A DNA stretch of 64,000 nt from Malus domestica (taxonomy: Eukaryota > Streptophyta > Magnoliopsida > Rosales > Rosaceae): contig NC_091675.1 in the NCBI RefSeq assembly GCF_042453785.1, positions 9,684,501-9,748,500 on the forward strand, given 5' to 3'. Under the pieces are notes generated by a model. The model was given only the letters and a program-made list of their open reading frames with translations. It ran no database searches and had not been told where the DNA came from. The translations under genes were made by a program, and so were the position numbers. The stretch's first letter is position 1, and each line of letters begins with the position of its first letter. Of the stretch, positions 22,278 through 34,592 are shown in pieces.

Positions 22278-23842
22278 ATGGCGCCTTTGGTTAAGGATCA
22301 AGTAGAGCCTCAACATGCCAAAATCCTAGCCATTGGCACTGCAAATCCACCAAATGTCTACTACCAAGAGGACTATCCTAATTTCTTGTTTCGAGTCACT
22401 AAAAACGAGCACAGAACGGATTTAAGAGAGAAGTTTGATCGCATATGTAAGTGTATAATACATGCATGATATACATGATACCACATATTTTTATATTGTA
22501 ACAAAAACTTATCATGCATGAAATTATCTTACAATATGTAAGGTTTTTGACCTCTCTGTGGAATACCAATTGATCTTAGGTTGTATACTTTGATTCTATC
22601 TTAGGTTGTATACTCTGATTCTATCTTGCTATGAGGTTAAAGTGAATAACATCCCGATACCAACGGGCGTGTTCATGTCAAAATAAATTATGTTAATTTA
22701 TGTTATGAGGATACTTTACTACTATGTCATGCTGAAAGAAACTTACAAATGACATTGTATTTTGACCAAGAATCTCATTTTAGTGGTTTAAGGATATATA
22801 ACCTAACCTAACAAAAGTTTTAATTTACTATTGAACAGGTGAGAAATCAAGAACAAGGAAGCGTTACTTGTACCTAACAGAAGAGATTCTAAAGGCTAAC
22901 CCAAGCATATACACCTATGGAGCCCCATCACTTGACGTGCGCCAAGACATGTTGAACCCTGAGGTCCCAAAGCTAGGGCAAGAAGCAGCATTGAAAGCCA
23001 TCAAAGAGTGGGGCCAACCTATCTCAAAGATCACCCACCTCATCTTTTGCACAGCTTCTTGCGTTGACATGCCAGGTGCCGACTTCCAATTGGTCAAGCT
23101 TCTCGGCCTTAACCCATCTGTCACCAGAACCATGATCTACGAAGCTGGCTGCTATGCTGGTGCAACTGTCCTCCGCCTGGCCAAGGACTTCGCAGAGAAC
23201 AATGAGGGTGCACGCGTCCTTGTGGTTTGCGCAGAGATCACGACCGTGTTTTTCCACGGACTCACTGACACCCACCTAGACATACTAGTGGGGCAAGCTC
23301 TTTTTGCTGATGGAGCATCTGCCATGATTGTTGGGGCCAATCCAGAGCCTGAAATTGAGAGGCCACTATTTGAAATCGTGGCATGCAGACAGACGATCAT
23401 ACCTAATTCAGAGCATGGTGTCGTGGCCAACATTCGTGAAATGGGGTTTAATTATTATTTATCAGGAGAAGTCCCCAAATTTGTTGGTGGAAATGTTGTG
23501 GATTTTCTGACTAAAACTTTTGAAAAAGTTGACGGAAAGAATAAGGATTGGAACTCCTTGTTTTTCAGTGTGCACCCTGGTGGGCCCGCTATTGTAGACC
23601 AGGTGGAGGAGCAATTGGGTTTGAAGGAAGGGAAACTTGGGGCAACAAGGCATGTGTTGAGTGAGTATGGCAACATGGGAGCTCCATCTGTCCACTTTAT
23701 TTTGGATGAGATGAGAAAGAAGTCGATTGAAGAAGGCAAAGCAACAACTGGTGAAGGTTTGGAATGGGGTGTTGTAATTGGAATCGGACCGGGACTTACA
23801 GTCGAGACAGCCGTGCTGCGTAGTGAATCTATTACATGCTAA
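22278..23842 (+). CDS. BIS: Biphenyl synthase (type III PKS), copy 4
   Basis: Exon 1 is 22278-22446 and exon 2 is 22839-23842, with a 392-bp intron at the conserved Cys codon. The product is 390 aa and begins [13 protein letters not shown]. Catalytic Cys, His and Asn motifs ([27 protein letters not shown]) are present, as are the BIS-type pocket residues seen in copy 1. Position 264 is Asn (MGFNYYL). Individual changes include Gly for Arg in KLGATRHV and Met for Val in GASAMIVGA. No disruption is seen. Exon 1 and the core promoter are closest to copy 3, so these two are sister copies. Confidence 0.93.
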
Positions 23843-24190
23843 ATACTTGCATAAAATGATTCATTCATTGGTTATGCATTTCACGTGATGCGAGCGAGTA
23901 CTGGATAACCGTATACACACCCCTGCTGCAGCTGAGTTTTCTACCTAGTCAAATAATCATTTCACGATCACAGTTTTTGTGATTATTTTGTCATTTCACA
24001 TACATAAAAATAAAAGTCTTTGGATTGGAGGGTCCACATATGTACGGCTAGTCCATTGACTTTGGTTTTTCATTTAATTAATAAGATTGTGCACGTTATA
24101 TTTGGTTTGGAGTGCCTGCTTATTATGCATGCGTTATTGTAAGATTTTGAGACATTAACAAAAGAATATTAAAGTTTCATCCCAAAAAAA
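23843..24190. other. 3' flank of BIS copy 4
   Basis: The 3' UTR region matches that of copy 3 until a large inverted-repeat element interrupts it at 24191. Nothing else is seen. Confidence 0.65.
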
Positions 24191-25142
24191 AGGCTTAAAT
24201 GTTAAAATGGTCCTTGTGTTTTAGTCATTGAGTCAATTTAGGCCCTGTGTTTTCAATTCGGTCAATTTGGTCCTTGTGTTTTAGTCATTGGGTCAATTTA
24301 GTCCATGTGTTTTCAATTTGGCCAATTTGGTCCTTGTGTTTATCTCCGTTAACCAATTAAGGACATTTTATCCAATTTTTGAAAAAAAAAATTTATAAAT
24401 TATTATAAATTATTATCAACTTATTTATTTAATTTAAAATATTTAAAAATGAAATAAAATTAAAAATTAAAAAAAAATCTCCTCCCAACTCTCCGACCTC
24501 CTCCCTAACATTAAAATAAATGGGCCTGATTTAATAATCCGGTGCTTATTTAATACAAGGCTTAAATGTCAAAATAGTCTCTGTGTTATAGCCATATAGC
24601 CAATTTAGTCTCCGTGTTTTTTATTTGGCTAATTTAGTCATCGTGTTTGTCTATGTTAGCCAATTAAGGACATTTCGTTCAATCTCTTTTAAAAAATTCA
24701 TAAGAAAAATTATATGAGATATAGTTACCTTTTCTCTTTACAGAAAAATGAAAGTCAATGAGAAATCACACATATAAGAGATAAAACTTCCAATCTGAAA
24801 AATGGTTAAGGTTGTGACATAGAAAAGAGAGGGGGTAATGTTAGGGAGGAGGTCGGAGAGTTGGGAGGAGAATATATTTTTTTTAATTTTTAAATATTTT
24901 AAATCAAATAAATAATTTTATAAATAAGTTTATAATAATTTATATTTTTTTTTTCAAAAATTGGATAAAATGTCCTTAATTGGCTAACAGAGATAAACAC
25001 AAGGACCAAATTGGCCAAATTAAAAACACATGGACTAAATTGACTCAATGACTAAAACACAAGGACCAAATTGGCCAAATTGAAAACACAGGAACTAAAT
25101 TGACTCAATGACTAAAACACAAGGACCATTTTAACATTTAAA
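24191..25142. mobile_element. Element with ~300-bp inverted arms, Mutator-like
   Basis: The left arm begins GGCTTAAATGTTAAAATGG and the right arm is its inverse, ending CCATTTTAACATTTAAACC. The pairing continues inward through repeats of GGTCCTTGTGTTTTAGTC and as far as a CTCCTCCCAACTCTCCGACC block and its inverse near 24840. A second internal start (AGGCTTAAATGTCAAAATAG, about 24557) suggests nesting or internal duplication. The flanks share CCCAAAAA, a probable ~9-bp target duplication. No coding sequence is visible. It interrupts the duplicated 3' flank of BIS copy 4. Confidence 0.7.
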
Positions 25143-25473
25143 CCCAAAAATAAAATAGAATATTAAAGCAGCTTTTTGTTGCAAGCTCTAATTAAGCTCT
25201 GGGATCATGAGAAGAATCGCAAGGGTTTGTCTTAATAATAAGCTGAGAAAACTGGACTCTGTATTAATTAAATTAATTAGCTGGTCCAAAGAGTATTATA
25301 GTAACAGAAAACAAAGGTTTACTATCTGATTCTGATGCATTTGTTGACTCAATTAATTAAGGAGGGTCAAACATGGATTGTATTTGGTTGGTTAAGAAGG
25401 AGAAATATTCAATATACTCAAAACTTGGATTGGTACTCAAGGTGTGATTATATAAGTAGAGAAATACTTTGAA

Positions 25474-25594
25474 GAGAATTGTTATTAGCATTTCAAAAAT
25501 CTCATTTGGTACTTCAAACTTTCTATAATTAAAAAGAAAAATACACTTGTGAGGAGTGTAGAATGAGATTTTTGGAGTGCTAACAACAATTCTC
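25474..25594. mobile_element. Small MITE (121 bp)
   Basis: Inverted ends GAGAATTGTTATTAGCA and TGCTAACAACAATTCTC, with flanks ACTTTGAA on both sides (8 of 9 bp with the preceding base), so a target duplication of about 9 bp. The matching flank of copy 3 near 18275-18300 lacks the insertion. Confidence 0.7.
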
Positions 25595-25603
25595 CACTTT
25601 GAA

Positions 25604-26509
25604 AAAAAACAAATTTTGTAGTTATTTTATGACAATAGGAAATAAGCATAATTAATCAACATTTAAGTAATACTGTAATCATTAACAACTACATCATATA
25701 ATTTATTAAAATGTTATTTAAATAGTGGATCTCGTAGCTTTACCCTAAAGAAAACCATCTGAAAAGGATCACATCAATCTTGCCCGAGCCTTTTGTTTTC
25801 GGGTGGTAAAAAATATACATGATTAGCAAATAACTAGGTTTGTTTTTGTAGTTTAGGTGAAGTCTCATTCTAATATTTTGGGAGTTCTCTATGTGAGGGG
25901 AAAAACTGATGCATATCCACAATTTTTTGTGGCATATTTTTTATTCGTGATTGGTATAAACTAAGAGATGAGAGAGAAAAAGAAAAGTAAAGAAAAAATA
26001 ATAATAACACTAAACGATAATAAGAAACAACTTGCAATTGTTAGGACTAGGACACCGAAAGTATTGGCCATATTTACTCTGGAATCGTCAGTTCGTTCCA
26101 GTCAGTTCAGTTAGTCAGTATGCTGGTTGACAAGATTTGTATCCGCATATGTTCGTGGACAAACTCATTTCATATACCGTCAAAAGTTTGATAAAGAGTG
26201 TTGAGATTTTAAGGTATTTTTAGTATTTTACTTATTAGGATTTGTTTGAGAGTTTACTATTTAATTAAACAGTACTTTGTATTAGTTTATTATTATCGAT
26301 TAATGAAGGGATAATGATAGAAAGACTAAATTTACAAACTAAATTATGTGTGACCAATAAGAATAAATAAATTTATCAACGTTTAAGTAATAAATCAATC
26401 ATCAACTTTCATATCCTTTAATTTTTAATTTTTTTTTTATAAATTTAATCTTCTTCGCATTACTCTTAATAAAGTACCTTTTCCATTTAGTATTCAACTC
26501 TTTTCCCTT

Positions 26510-26542
<33 letters not shown>

Positions 26543-26605
26543 AGAAAGAAAGGAAGAAAAAAAAAAAAAAAAGCTGTTTTCCCTGTCTCTTTTCGGCGGC
26601 CAGGA
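25604..26605. repeat. Copy 4 downstream flank and start of a third BIS upstream module
   Basis: Up to about 26260 the sequence parallels 20540-21180. From 26268 (AACAGTACTTTGTATTAG) the upstream module starts again, with two interruptions, and reaches TTTTCGGCGGCCAGG at 26589-26604, where the LINE cuts it. A (TA)n microsatellite lies at about 26517-26542. Confidence 0.7.
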
Positions 26606-26804
26606 TCTTTTGTTTTTTTTATTTTTTTTTTTTGAAGAATTGAGCTTAAGAAGAAAACCCAAGGCTAAGAAGCCAAACAGAAGCAAGAGAGCCTACAGCG
26701 AGGCAAACACAACGAAGTTAAGCACCAAGTAAAGCAGTGAGCGGGGATACAACTACCGACACAATCACTAAGAGAAAGTGTCACCCCAAACCCACCACAA
26801 CTTG

Positions 26805-29800
26805 CTAATGAGGACAAGGAAGACCATCATTACATAAAACATGAACTAACGAAGATGGGGGTTTGTCAACCCACACAAAATCACACATCTTTTTAAGACC
26901 AGCTGACGCAATAACATCCGCTGCCATATTGGCTGATCTTGGAACCCAAGACCAGCGACAGTTCTGGAAAGCCGAACCCAAACTTTGAGCCCTAGCCAAA
27001 ATGGGGAAAGCCTCCCAACTGCCATTTGCAATAGAACCATTTAAACAGGAAATAGCCTGAAGAGAGTCAGATTCAATGATAACAGAGCTGAAACCCAACG
27101 AGGCACCCAATTCACATCCGCGCAGAATCGCAAAAGACTCAGCCACAAAGGAAGAATGAGCCAAAATAGAAGACCTAACCGCTGCCAGAAAAAGCCCACC
27201 GTCTTGCCTAGCAACCACCCCCGCAAAACCCTTCCGGGAAGACTTAGACCAGCTAGCATCCATATTGATCTTAACAAAAGGAGAAGAATGAGGACACCAC
27301 CTGACTGCAGCATCCTCCCGAGAACCCGAGACAGGCCGCGCAACACCCAAATAGGACACAGCATGCAAAAAATTCCCGAAAGCGGTCGACAACGAAAAAA
27401 GAACCTTAGAAGGGTTGATAGAAACCTGATTAAACAAAAAATCACATCGAGCTTTCCAAATGAACCAGCAAGTAAATGCAACGTAGGCCTGGAACCACTT
27501 CCTATCAGCCGAAGATCCCCTAGGAGAAGAGAACACTGTCAGCAACCAAAGGGCCCACGAATCAATACCGACAGCGTCAACTTTATAGTTCAAAGCTCCA
27601 CCAAACCAAACAGCCGCCACCCAAGGACAACGAAGAAAGACATGCTCCACAGTTTCATCAGCACTCCGACATAGAGGACAGGAGGGAGAAGGGGATAACC
27701 TCCTTTTAAAAAGAGCCATACCAGTAGGCAAGCCAAGATGCAACGAAACCCATAAGAAGTGCCGAATTTTGGGAGGCACATCCAGCTTCCAAATACAAAT
27801 CCACAGATTTTTAGAAATCTAGCGAACCGCCGGCAGACGATGATCCTTGACAGCCATAGAACGAATTTGAAGCCACCTGTACCCCGATTTCACAGAGTAT
27901 TTACCATTCCGGTTAGCAGCCCAAACAAGCCGGTCCTTCCATCTCGAGTCGCCAATAAGCGTTTCCTGAATAGCCCTTTGATCCACCATAGATAGGAACG
28001 GTCTTAGAAAATCAAAATCCCATTGCCGGGAAGAGGAGTCAATGAGGGAGCTAACCCGTAAGTTAGGCGTAACTGAAACCTCACCAAGCGGCATAGGGTG
28101 CCCCGAATGAAGAAAGGGCAACCACCTATCCACCCAAACCCTCACATCTTCCCCACCCATAATTTGCCAATGAGATCCGCTGGCAAGAAGCTCCCTGCCC
28201 GAGAGAAGACTGGACCAAGCCCATGACGCCCTAGCCCCTTTGTTAGCCTCCCAAAAAGAGCAATGCGGAAAGTACCGGGCCTTAATAACCCGAGCCCACA
28301 ACGAATTCGGCTCAGTAATTAACCGTCAGCACTGTTTAGCAAGTAACACATCATTAAATTCTTGAAAATTTCTAAAACTCAGGCCACCCATATCCTTAGA
28401 AAGGCCTAAAACCTCCTTAGACACCTAGTGAATCTTTCGATCATTACCATGGCTTTCCCACCAAAACCTCGCAACCAAGGCATCCAATTCCTGACAAACA
28501 ACAGCAGGAAATTTAAAAATGCTCATAGGATAAGCAGGAATGGCCTGGACCACAGCCTTAATTAAAACTTCTCTTCCCGCTCGCGACAACGCACTCTGCT
28601 TCCACCCTTGGAGCTTCCCCAAAATTTTGCCCTTCACATAAGCAAGGCCACGCTTTTTGGAGCGACCCCAGATGGCAGGGACACCCAAATAAGTGCCAGG
28701 ATGATCCACCACAGACACACCAAGAATGCCACCCAAATTGGCAGCCACCACCTTCGGAACATTCGTCCCAAAATAAATATTAGATTTCTGCAGATTAACT
28801 TTCTGCCCCGAAGCTTCACAATACCTTTCAAGAATAGAGAGTAAATTCCAACAATACTTTACCTCCGCTCTAAAAAAAAGAAGAGTATCGTCCGTAAAAA
28901 ACAAATGAGAGATAATTGGCCCCGAGACACCAATCTGAACTCCCTCCAGCCTTTTATCATCAACCGCTGCTTGAATCATGCACGAAAGAACCTCCCCCAG
29001 AATAATAAACAAATATAAAGATAAAGGATCTCCCTGCCTGAGACCCCTAGAAGGAGCAAACTTATCACCTGGCTGCCCATTGAGAATGACTGCAAAATTA
29101 ACAGAAGAAACACATCTCGTAACAAGCTTTCTCCACATACAATAGAACCCCATTTTCTCCATAACCGCATCAAGAAAATCCCATTCTACTATGTCATAGG
29201 CTTTCTGCATATCCAATTTGATACCCATTTCAAACTTCCGTTTCGCTATCCTCCCTTTCAAAAAATGGAACATTTCATGAGCAATTCCGATATTATCTTG
29301 AATTTGACGTCCCACCACAAAAGCATTTTGGGAGGGAGATATAAGCATTGGAAGAATCACCTTTAACCGGTTCGCCAAAACCTTGGACAACACTTTGTAA
29401 GAATAATTACACAGGCTAATAGGCCAGAACTGCGAGACCGTCTCAGGGTGTGGAACCTTTGGGATCAGGACAATATGCGTAGCATTAAGAGTAGACGGAC
29501 TACTCGTTCCCTGCATCAACTCCCTCACCAAAGCACAAACATGCTCCCAAAAGGATTGATAGAATATACCTTGAAAACCATCCGGTCCCAGCGCTTTAAG
29601 ACCACCCATTTTAAAGATCGCTGCCTTAATTTCATCCTCGGAGACCGGCTTAAGAAGCGCCTGATTCATATCCTCTGTCACCCTCGGGCTAATACATTCC
29701 AACAAAGATCCCCAATTCCGGGCTCCTCCAGAAGTAAACGTTTGCATAAAATGATCCTCCACCAACTTCCGAACACAACCAGGTTGCTCCACCCAATTCC

Positions 29801-30935
29801 CAAGCTCATCCTTAATTTTGATAATCTGGTTGCGTCGTCTTCGTTGCAGAGTAGAATTATGAAAGAATTTTGTATTTGCATCCCCATCACGAAGCCATTT
29901 AACTCTAGACCGCTGCATCCAATAACTCTCCTCCTGAGCCCTCAATTCATCAACAAGCTGAGTTTTCTGCTTAATGACGTCAATATTAGAACGCCAATCC
30001 CTTTGAAGCTCCTGCAACTCATGAATGAGCTCCTGAATCAGCTGACCCCTCTTCTTGAATTTATTACGGCTCCACCGTATGAGACTGGATTTGCAATCGT
30101 TTATTTTCTTTGTCCACCTCACCAAAATCTCACCCGAATCCGGCCTATTCCAGCAAGAGCTTACCACCTGATTACATTCATCCTCCTTAGCCCAGAACGC
30201 CTCAAACTTAAACGCCATACGCCCCCGAACACTCTCCGAATCAGATTGAATAATGAGAAGACAATGATCAGACCCCATAACCGTCCCATGCGTAACCAAA
30301 GAATTAGGCCACAAATCCTGCCATAGCCCGTTGATCAAAGCCCGGTCAATCCGTTCCTCCACTAGCTGACCATGGCGCATACCGCGCCAAGTGAAAGCAG
30401 GACCATTAAAGTCCAAATCCCACAAATTAGTAGCCTGCATGAAATTCTCCAAATACCTAGGTCGATTGTAGAGGACCTCCACACCCCCGGACTTCTCATG
30501 ATCCCAAAGAAATTCATTAAAGTCCCCGGCACAAAGCCACGGAATATCATAAGGTGTAAAATAATTCGACATCCAATCCCAAAAAGCAGCTTTATCCTCC
30601 TTGTAAGGAGTTCCATATACTCCAGTAATCCGGACCCAATTACTGTCTCCATCCTTTCGCAAGATAACATCAATAATATGCTTAGAAGAAAACAGAGTTT
30701 GCACCTCCACAGAATCATCCCACCACAAACTTAGCCCACATGCCCTGCCAACCGGAGAAACATTGAAACCATTCAAAAAACCCATACGTTGCCTAACACC
30801 ATATAATCTATGATCTTTCATTTTAGTTTCAGATAAAAAGATCATAGAGGGTCGTTTGTTTCTAATAAGACCATGAAGGGCCCTAACTGCCGTGTCTGAC
30901 CCTAGACCGCGGCAGTTCCAAAACACCAGAATCAT
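26805..30935 (-). pseudogene. LINE ORF2: endonuclease, reverse transcriptase, RNase H
   Basis: One continuous frame of about 1,377 codons starts MILVFWNCRGLG. It holds an apurinic-type endonuclease (LSETKMKD, YGTPYKEDK, GDFNEFLWD, SDHCLL), a reverse transcriptase (IVLIPKVPHPE, PISLCN, GLRQGDPLS, FFTDD), a zf-RVT region (PPKIRHFLW...CPLC) and a C-terminal RNase H domain (INMDASW, ESDSLQAI, NMAADVIA). Three in-frame stops interrupt it: TAG at 28425-28427, TGA at 28326-28328 and TAG at 27819-27821; at least the first two are at positions where the family has Trp. The catalytic FADD motif reads FTDD. There is no frameshift. Confidence 0.85.
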
Positions 30936-32410
30936 GGCGATCTTGCGGCTGTTGAGGGCCAGCCGCCACCACCCCGAGCCAGATTGCCCGCACATGCAAC
31001 CAAAACACTGCTCTCTTTCTCTCCCGAGACTGCCTCCACATGATCCCACAAATCGCGTGTTTCCATAGTGCCTTCATGTAACACTGCTTCATCATAGCGA
31101 ACCCTATCAACCAAGAGACAACTTTCTTTTAAGCTCCTGACCTGCACCAATTCCACCATCTTACCTTGTCTATCAGCGTCCGGGTTAGGCCCTCGAGTTT
31201 TCTTTTGCGGGGAGGGTATTAATTCCATACTCGAAGGCTTAACTCCTCGCTTGATACCACCAACCTCATGACACAAAAGGCTTGAACTCTGTCTAGAGTT
31301 ACAAACCTCGGTCCCCGTTAACCCCTCTAAATCAACAGCTGGTAGAGTATCAGAATATGCCTCACTGACATCCCGAATCCGAACCGAAGGTCCTCCTTCT
31401 CCACCCTGAAGAGCCACTTAGTTAAGAACTGGCGAGAAACTCCCACCGCCACAATCCCATCTGAGCTGACAACAAAGCTGAGGCACAACCACCTGAAATT
31501 GACTAGAAGGACATGTTTGTCGCTGAACTCTACGCCATTTCTTCTTGTCACGGGTGTGAGAACCATGCTCCCCTGCATTCACCCCAGATGTGTCTTGCCT
31601 ACTCGGGGCCTCACTGTGGATCGGACGCTGCAACCTCAACTCAGGACGATCACTGCCCCTAACCATTCCAACCATCCTCCTTTCAGCTACTCCCAAATGC
31701 GTCGGACGCACGGGCTCCACAAAATCGCGCACTGGGGGAGCTTTTATCCAATCTCCATAGCCCTCCGCCCCACCCATGTTCGCTGCATAGGAACACTCCG
31801 TATTAACATGATTCATACGCCCACAACGATAGCAAAAGTCTTGGAGCCTCTCGTACCGAAACTCAACCCAAGTCTCACGGTTTACCTCCATTTTCAACCA
31901 ACATCCAAGAACAAGCGGGTTCTCCGAATTAACTAACACTCTAACCCTTAAGAAACCACGAGCTTTTGCTGGATCCTCCATCTCCAAATAAACACCAGCA
32001 GTCCTAACGAGTCGAGTAACATTCTCCTTGGAAACCAAACTTAAAGGGACACCACGGATTTGAACCCAGAAAGGAACAATCTTCATGTCTACTTCCTCCA
32101 GAGCGAGGTCCGGGGGCCAAGTTTTCACCACAAAATTCTTCTTCATGACTGCCCACGGCACCTGCGCCAGGATTTTATTAGCCATACTCTGATCCTGAAC
32201 CGAGATAATGAACAAATTCTCTCGGACCCATTTAATTCCCACTTCACCAAGTTCCTTCCACGCCGAGTTAAGAATGTTTCTAATACCCCACCGATTCAAT
32301 GTTCTCTGCGTCAAAGCCATACCAACCAGTTTAACACCAATCTCCATCGTAGACAGATCCAGCGAACGATCCAGATGAACAACAAGCTCATCCACACCTT
32401 GATTTTCCAT
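30932..32410 (-). pseudogene. LINE ORF1, nucleic-acid binding protein
   Basis: The start at 32410 gives MENQGVDELVV; the frame is open further upstream, but that part has no family character and probably is 5' UTR. The protein has a DUF4283-like region (PWAVMKKNFVVKTWPPDL, VPFWVQIRGVPL) followed by a CCHC zinc knuckle (CYRCGRMNHVNTEC). It would have 492 residues including one in-frame stop codon TAA at 31418-31420, after SPVLN. Its final stop TGA overlaps the ORF2 start (ATGA at 30932-30935). The protein would coat the LINE RNA. Confidence 0.75.
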
Positions 32411-33184
32411 AAATATCAGACTCCTCACCTTCGACAGCTTCAAAGATGCCGCAGAGTACTTGGAATACGCAGAAAAAACCTTAGGAACACTCGCCGGTAA
32501 CAGGCGTATATCTTTTATCTGTCTCAAATCTTCTTTAAGAACCAAAGGAAGTACAATACCATTGGCATTAAAAGCATAAACCTGAACATACCTACCATTT
32601 GGGGGCAAAAGGGGGTGAACGCCTTTAAAGCTGCCAACCAAAATCTCAATAGACCCATAAATACAGTTCCAGCATTCAATTCTATGAGATCTAATTGTAC
32701 CCATATTTATTCCATCCTCACAGAGCCCACGTTTTTTCCGGACTACCATTCCCACATCGAGACCAGCCGTACAGAGGAATAAAACCCCAACCCCCAAATT
32801 GAACAACCAGTGTAACCCTAAACCCCAAATAAAAGAATGGAAGGGATAAAAGCCCTGCCCACTCTCCTCCATACTAACCCCCCCCCAACCAGAAGAAACA
32901 CGAACCCCAATCGAAGAGAATCGAAGAAGAAAGGAAAGCTCCACCAACCCCACTTTGTCAAAACCCCAACAAAAGAGCCCCTCTCATAAATCGCCCAAAA
33001 AGTGATCCACCACCACCCAAGACGAACACAGAAACAGCAAGGAGAGAGCAGCCCAATCCCGCACGACGACACGCACAACGGCGGATTCTCACAGAGGAGA
33101 AAAGGCTCTCACGACGGAGAGAAAAAAAATCTAAGTTGAAAAATCTTATCCAGATAGTTACTTTACACGGGTCTTTTGTTTTTT

Positions 33185-33605
33185 AGTTTTACGTTCTCTT
33201 ACAAGGGCTGGCTGGCTGCCCACTTACCATGATTTTAATATTCTGTTGTCATAAATAGTAATGTACCCCAATAACGCAAATTGAACATTTTAAAATATGC
33301 ACATTAATTTATGATACTGCTTGGAACTACATATATGCACATATAAATAGTAAAAAAAATGGAAAACTAGATTTTAATCTTTAAATAAGATGAAGTTTAG
33401 AAACATGTTTTATATAAGATTAAAAATTGATTTTAGTCCCTAAACTCTATTTAATGTCAACATATGTATTCAATTTCTCTCTTTTTTATTTATATTTTAT
33501 GGTGTTCATAAATTAAATTTTATGAAAATATTATAAATTTTAATCTCATTAGGGTAAGTATCTTATATAAGAAAATATTTTCGTAGAGATTTTTCGGTAC
33601 ACTTA
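33185..33605. repeat. Continuation of the third BIS module after the LINE
   Basis: The first ~75 bp (GGCTGGCTGGCTGCCCACTT, ATTTTAATATTCTGTTGTCA) continue the upstream module interrupted at 26605. The rest to the Cassandra element is AT-rich and not matched elsewhere in the window. Confidence 0.65.
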
Positions 33606-34592
33606 TGTAACATCCCACATCGCCAGGGGAGTGATCCTTAAATATATATTCACATCCCTACCTAGCAAGAGGCTTTTTGGGAGCTCACTGGCTTCGGGTT
33701 CCGTATGAACTCCGAAGTTAAGCGAGAAGGAGGCCAGAGCACTCCCAAGATGGGTGACCCACTAGGAAGTTGCTCGTGAGTTCCCAAAAACAAAATCGTG
33801 AAGGAATGGTAAGCCAAAAGTGGACAATATCGTGCTACGGTGGTGGAGCGGGCCCGGAAAGTGGTCCACCTCAGGCCGACATGTGACAAATGGTATCAGA
33901 GCCAATCCATGGTCGAAAGTGTGCCGACGAGGACGTCGGGCCCCTAAAGGGGGTGGATTGTAACATCCCACATCGCCCAGGGGAGTGATCCTTAAATGTA
34001 TATTCTCATGCCTACCTAGCACGAGGCATTTTGAGAGCTTACTGGCTTCGGGTTCCGTAGGAACTCCGAAGTTAAGCGAGAAAGAGGCCAGAGCACTCAT
34101 AGGATGCGTGATCCACTGGGAAGTTGCTCGTGAGTTTCCAAAAACAAAACCGTGAGGGAATGGTAAGCCCAAAACGGACAATATCGTGCTACGGTGGTGG
34201 AACGGGCCCGGGATGTGGTGGACCCAAATCAGGATGTGACAAATGGTATCAGAGCCAATCCCTGGCCGAAATTGTGCCGACGAGGACATCGGGCCCCTAA
34301 GGGGGTGGATTGTAACATCCCACATCACCAGGGGAGTGATCTTAAATGCATATTCTCATGCCTACCTAGCACGAGGCTTTTTGGGAGCTCACTGGCTTCA
34401 GGTTCCGTAGGAATTCTGAAGTTAAGTGAGAAGGAGGCCAGAGCACTTCCAAGATGGGTGACCCACTGGGAAGTTGCTCGTGAGTTCCCAAAAACAAAAC
34501 CATGAGGGAATGGTAAGCCCAAAGCGGATAATATCGTGCTACGGTGGTAGAGCGGGTCCGAGAAGTGGTCCGCCCCGGACCAGGATGTGACA
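33606..34592 (+). mobile_element. Cassandra TRIM with three LTRs
   Basis: Three LTRs of about 283 bp (33606-33888, 33959-34241, 34311-34592) start TGTAACATCCCACATC and end ATGTGACA. Each contains a stretch resembling 5S rRNA (GAACTCCGAAGTTAAGCGAG, GATGGGTGACCCACTGGGAA), the hallmark of Cassandra. Two ~70-bp interiors carry the primer-binding site TGGTATCAGAGCC and a purine-rich tract. The target duplication is CTTA, or ACTTA if the final A is shared. The element is non-coding by nature and looks whole, with one extra LTR-interior unit, as known from recombined Cassandra copies. Confidence 0.93.

Larger units (their letters stand above)
26619..33171 (-). mobile_element. L1-type LINE, near full length (6.55 kb)
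   Basis: The element has the plant L1 order on the minus strand: 5' UTR (32411-33171), ORF1 (30932-32410), ORF2 (26805-30935), a short 3' UTR and an A-rich tail (26619-26633 seen as T on the plus strand). A target duplication TCTTTTGTTTTTT lies at 26606-26618 and 33172-33184. The insertion splits the third copy of the BIS upstream module, so it is younger than that duplication. The reading frames are intact apart from four in-frame stops and no frameshift. Confidence 0.9.

Noticed and set aside
29448-30326. 292-codon plus-strand frame
   Set aside because: Antisense to the reverse transcriptase ORF of the LINE; a shadow caused by its base composition.
33680-33790. 5S rRNA-like stretches, three times
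   Set aside because: They lie inside Cassandra LTRs and have diverged from functional 5S rRNA, so they are not rRNA genes.
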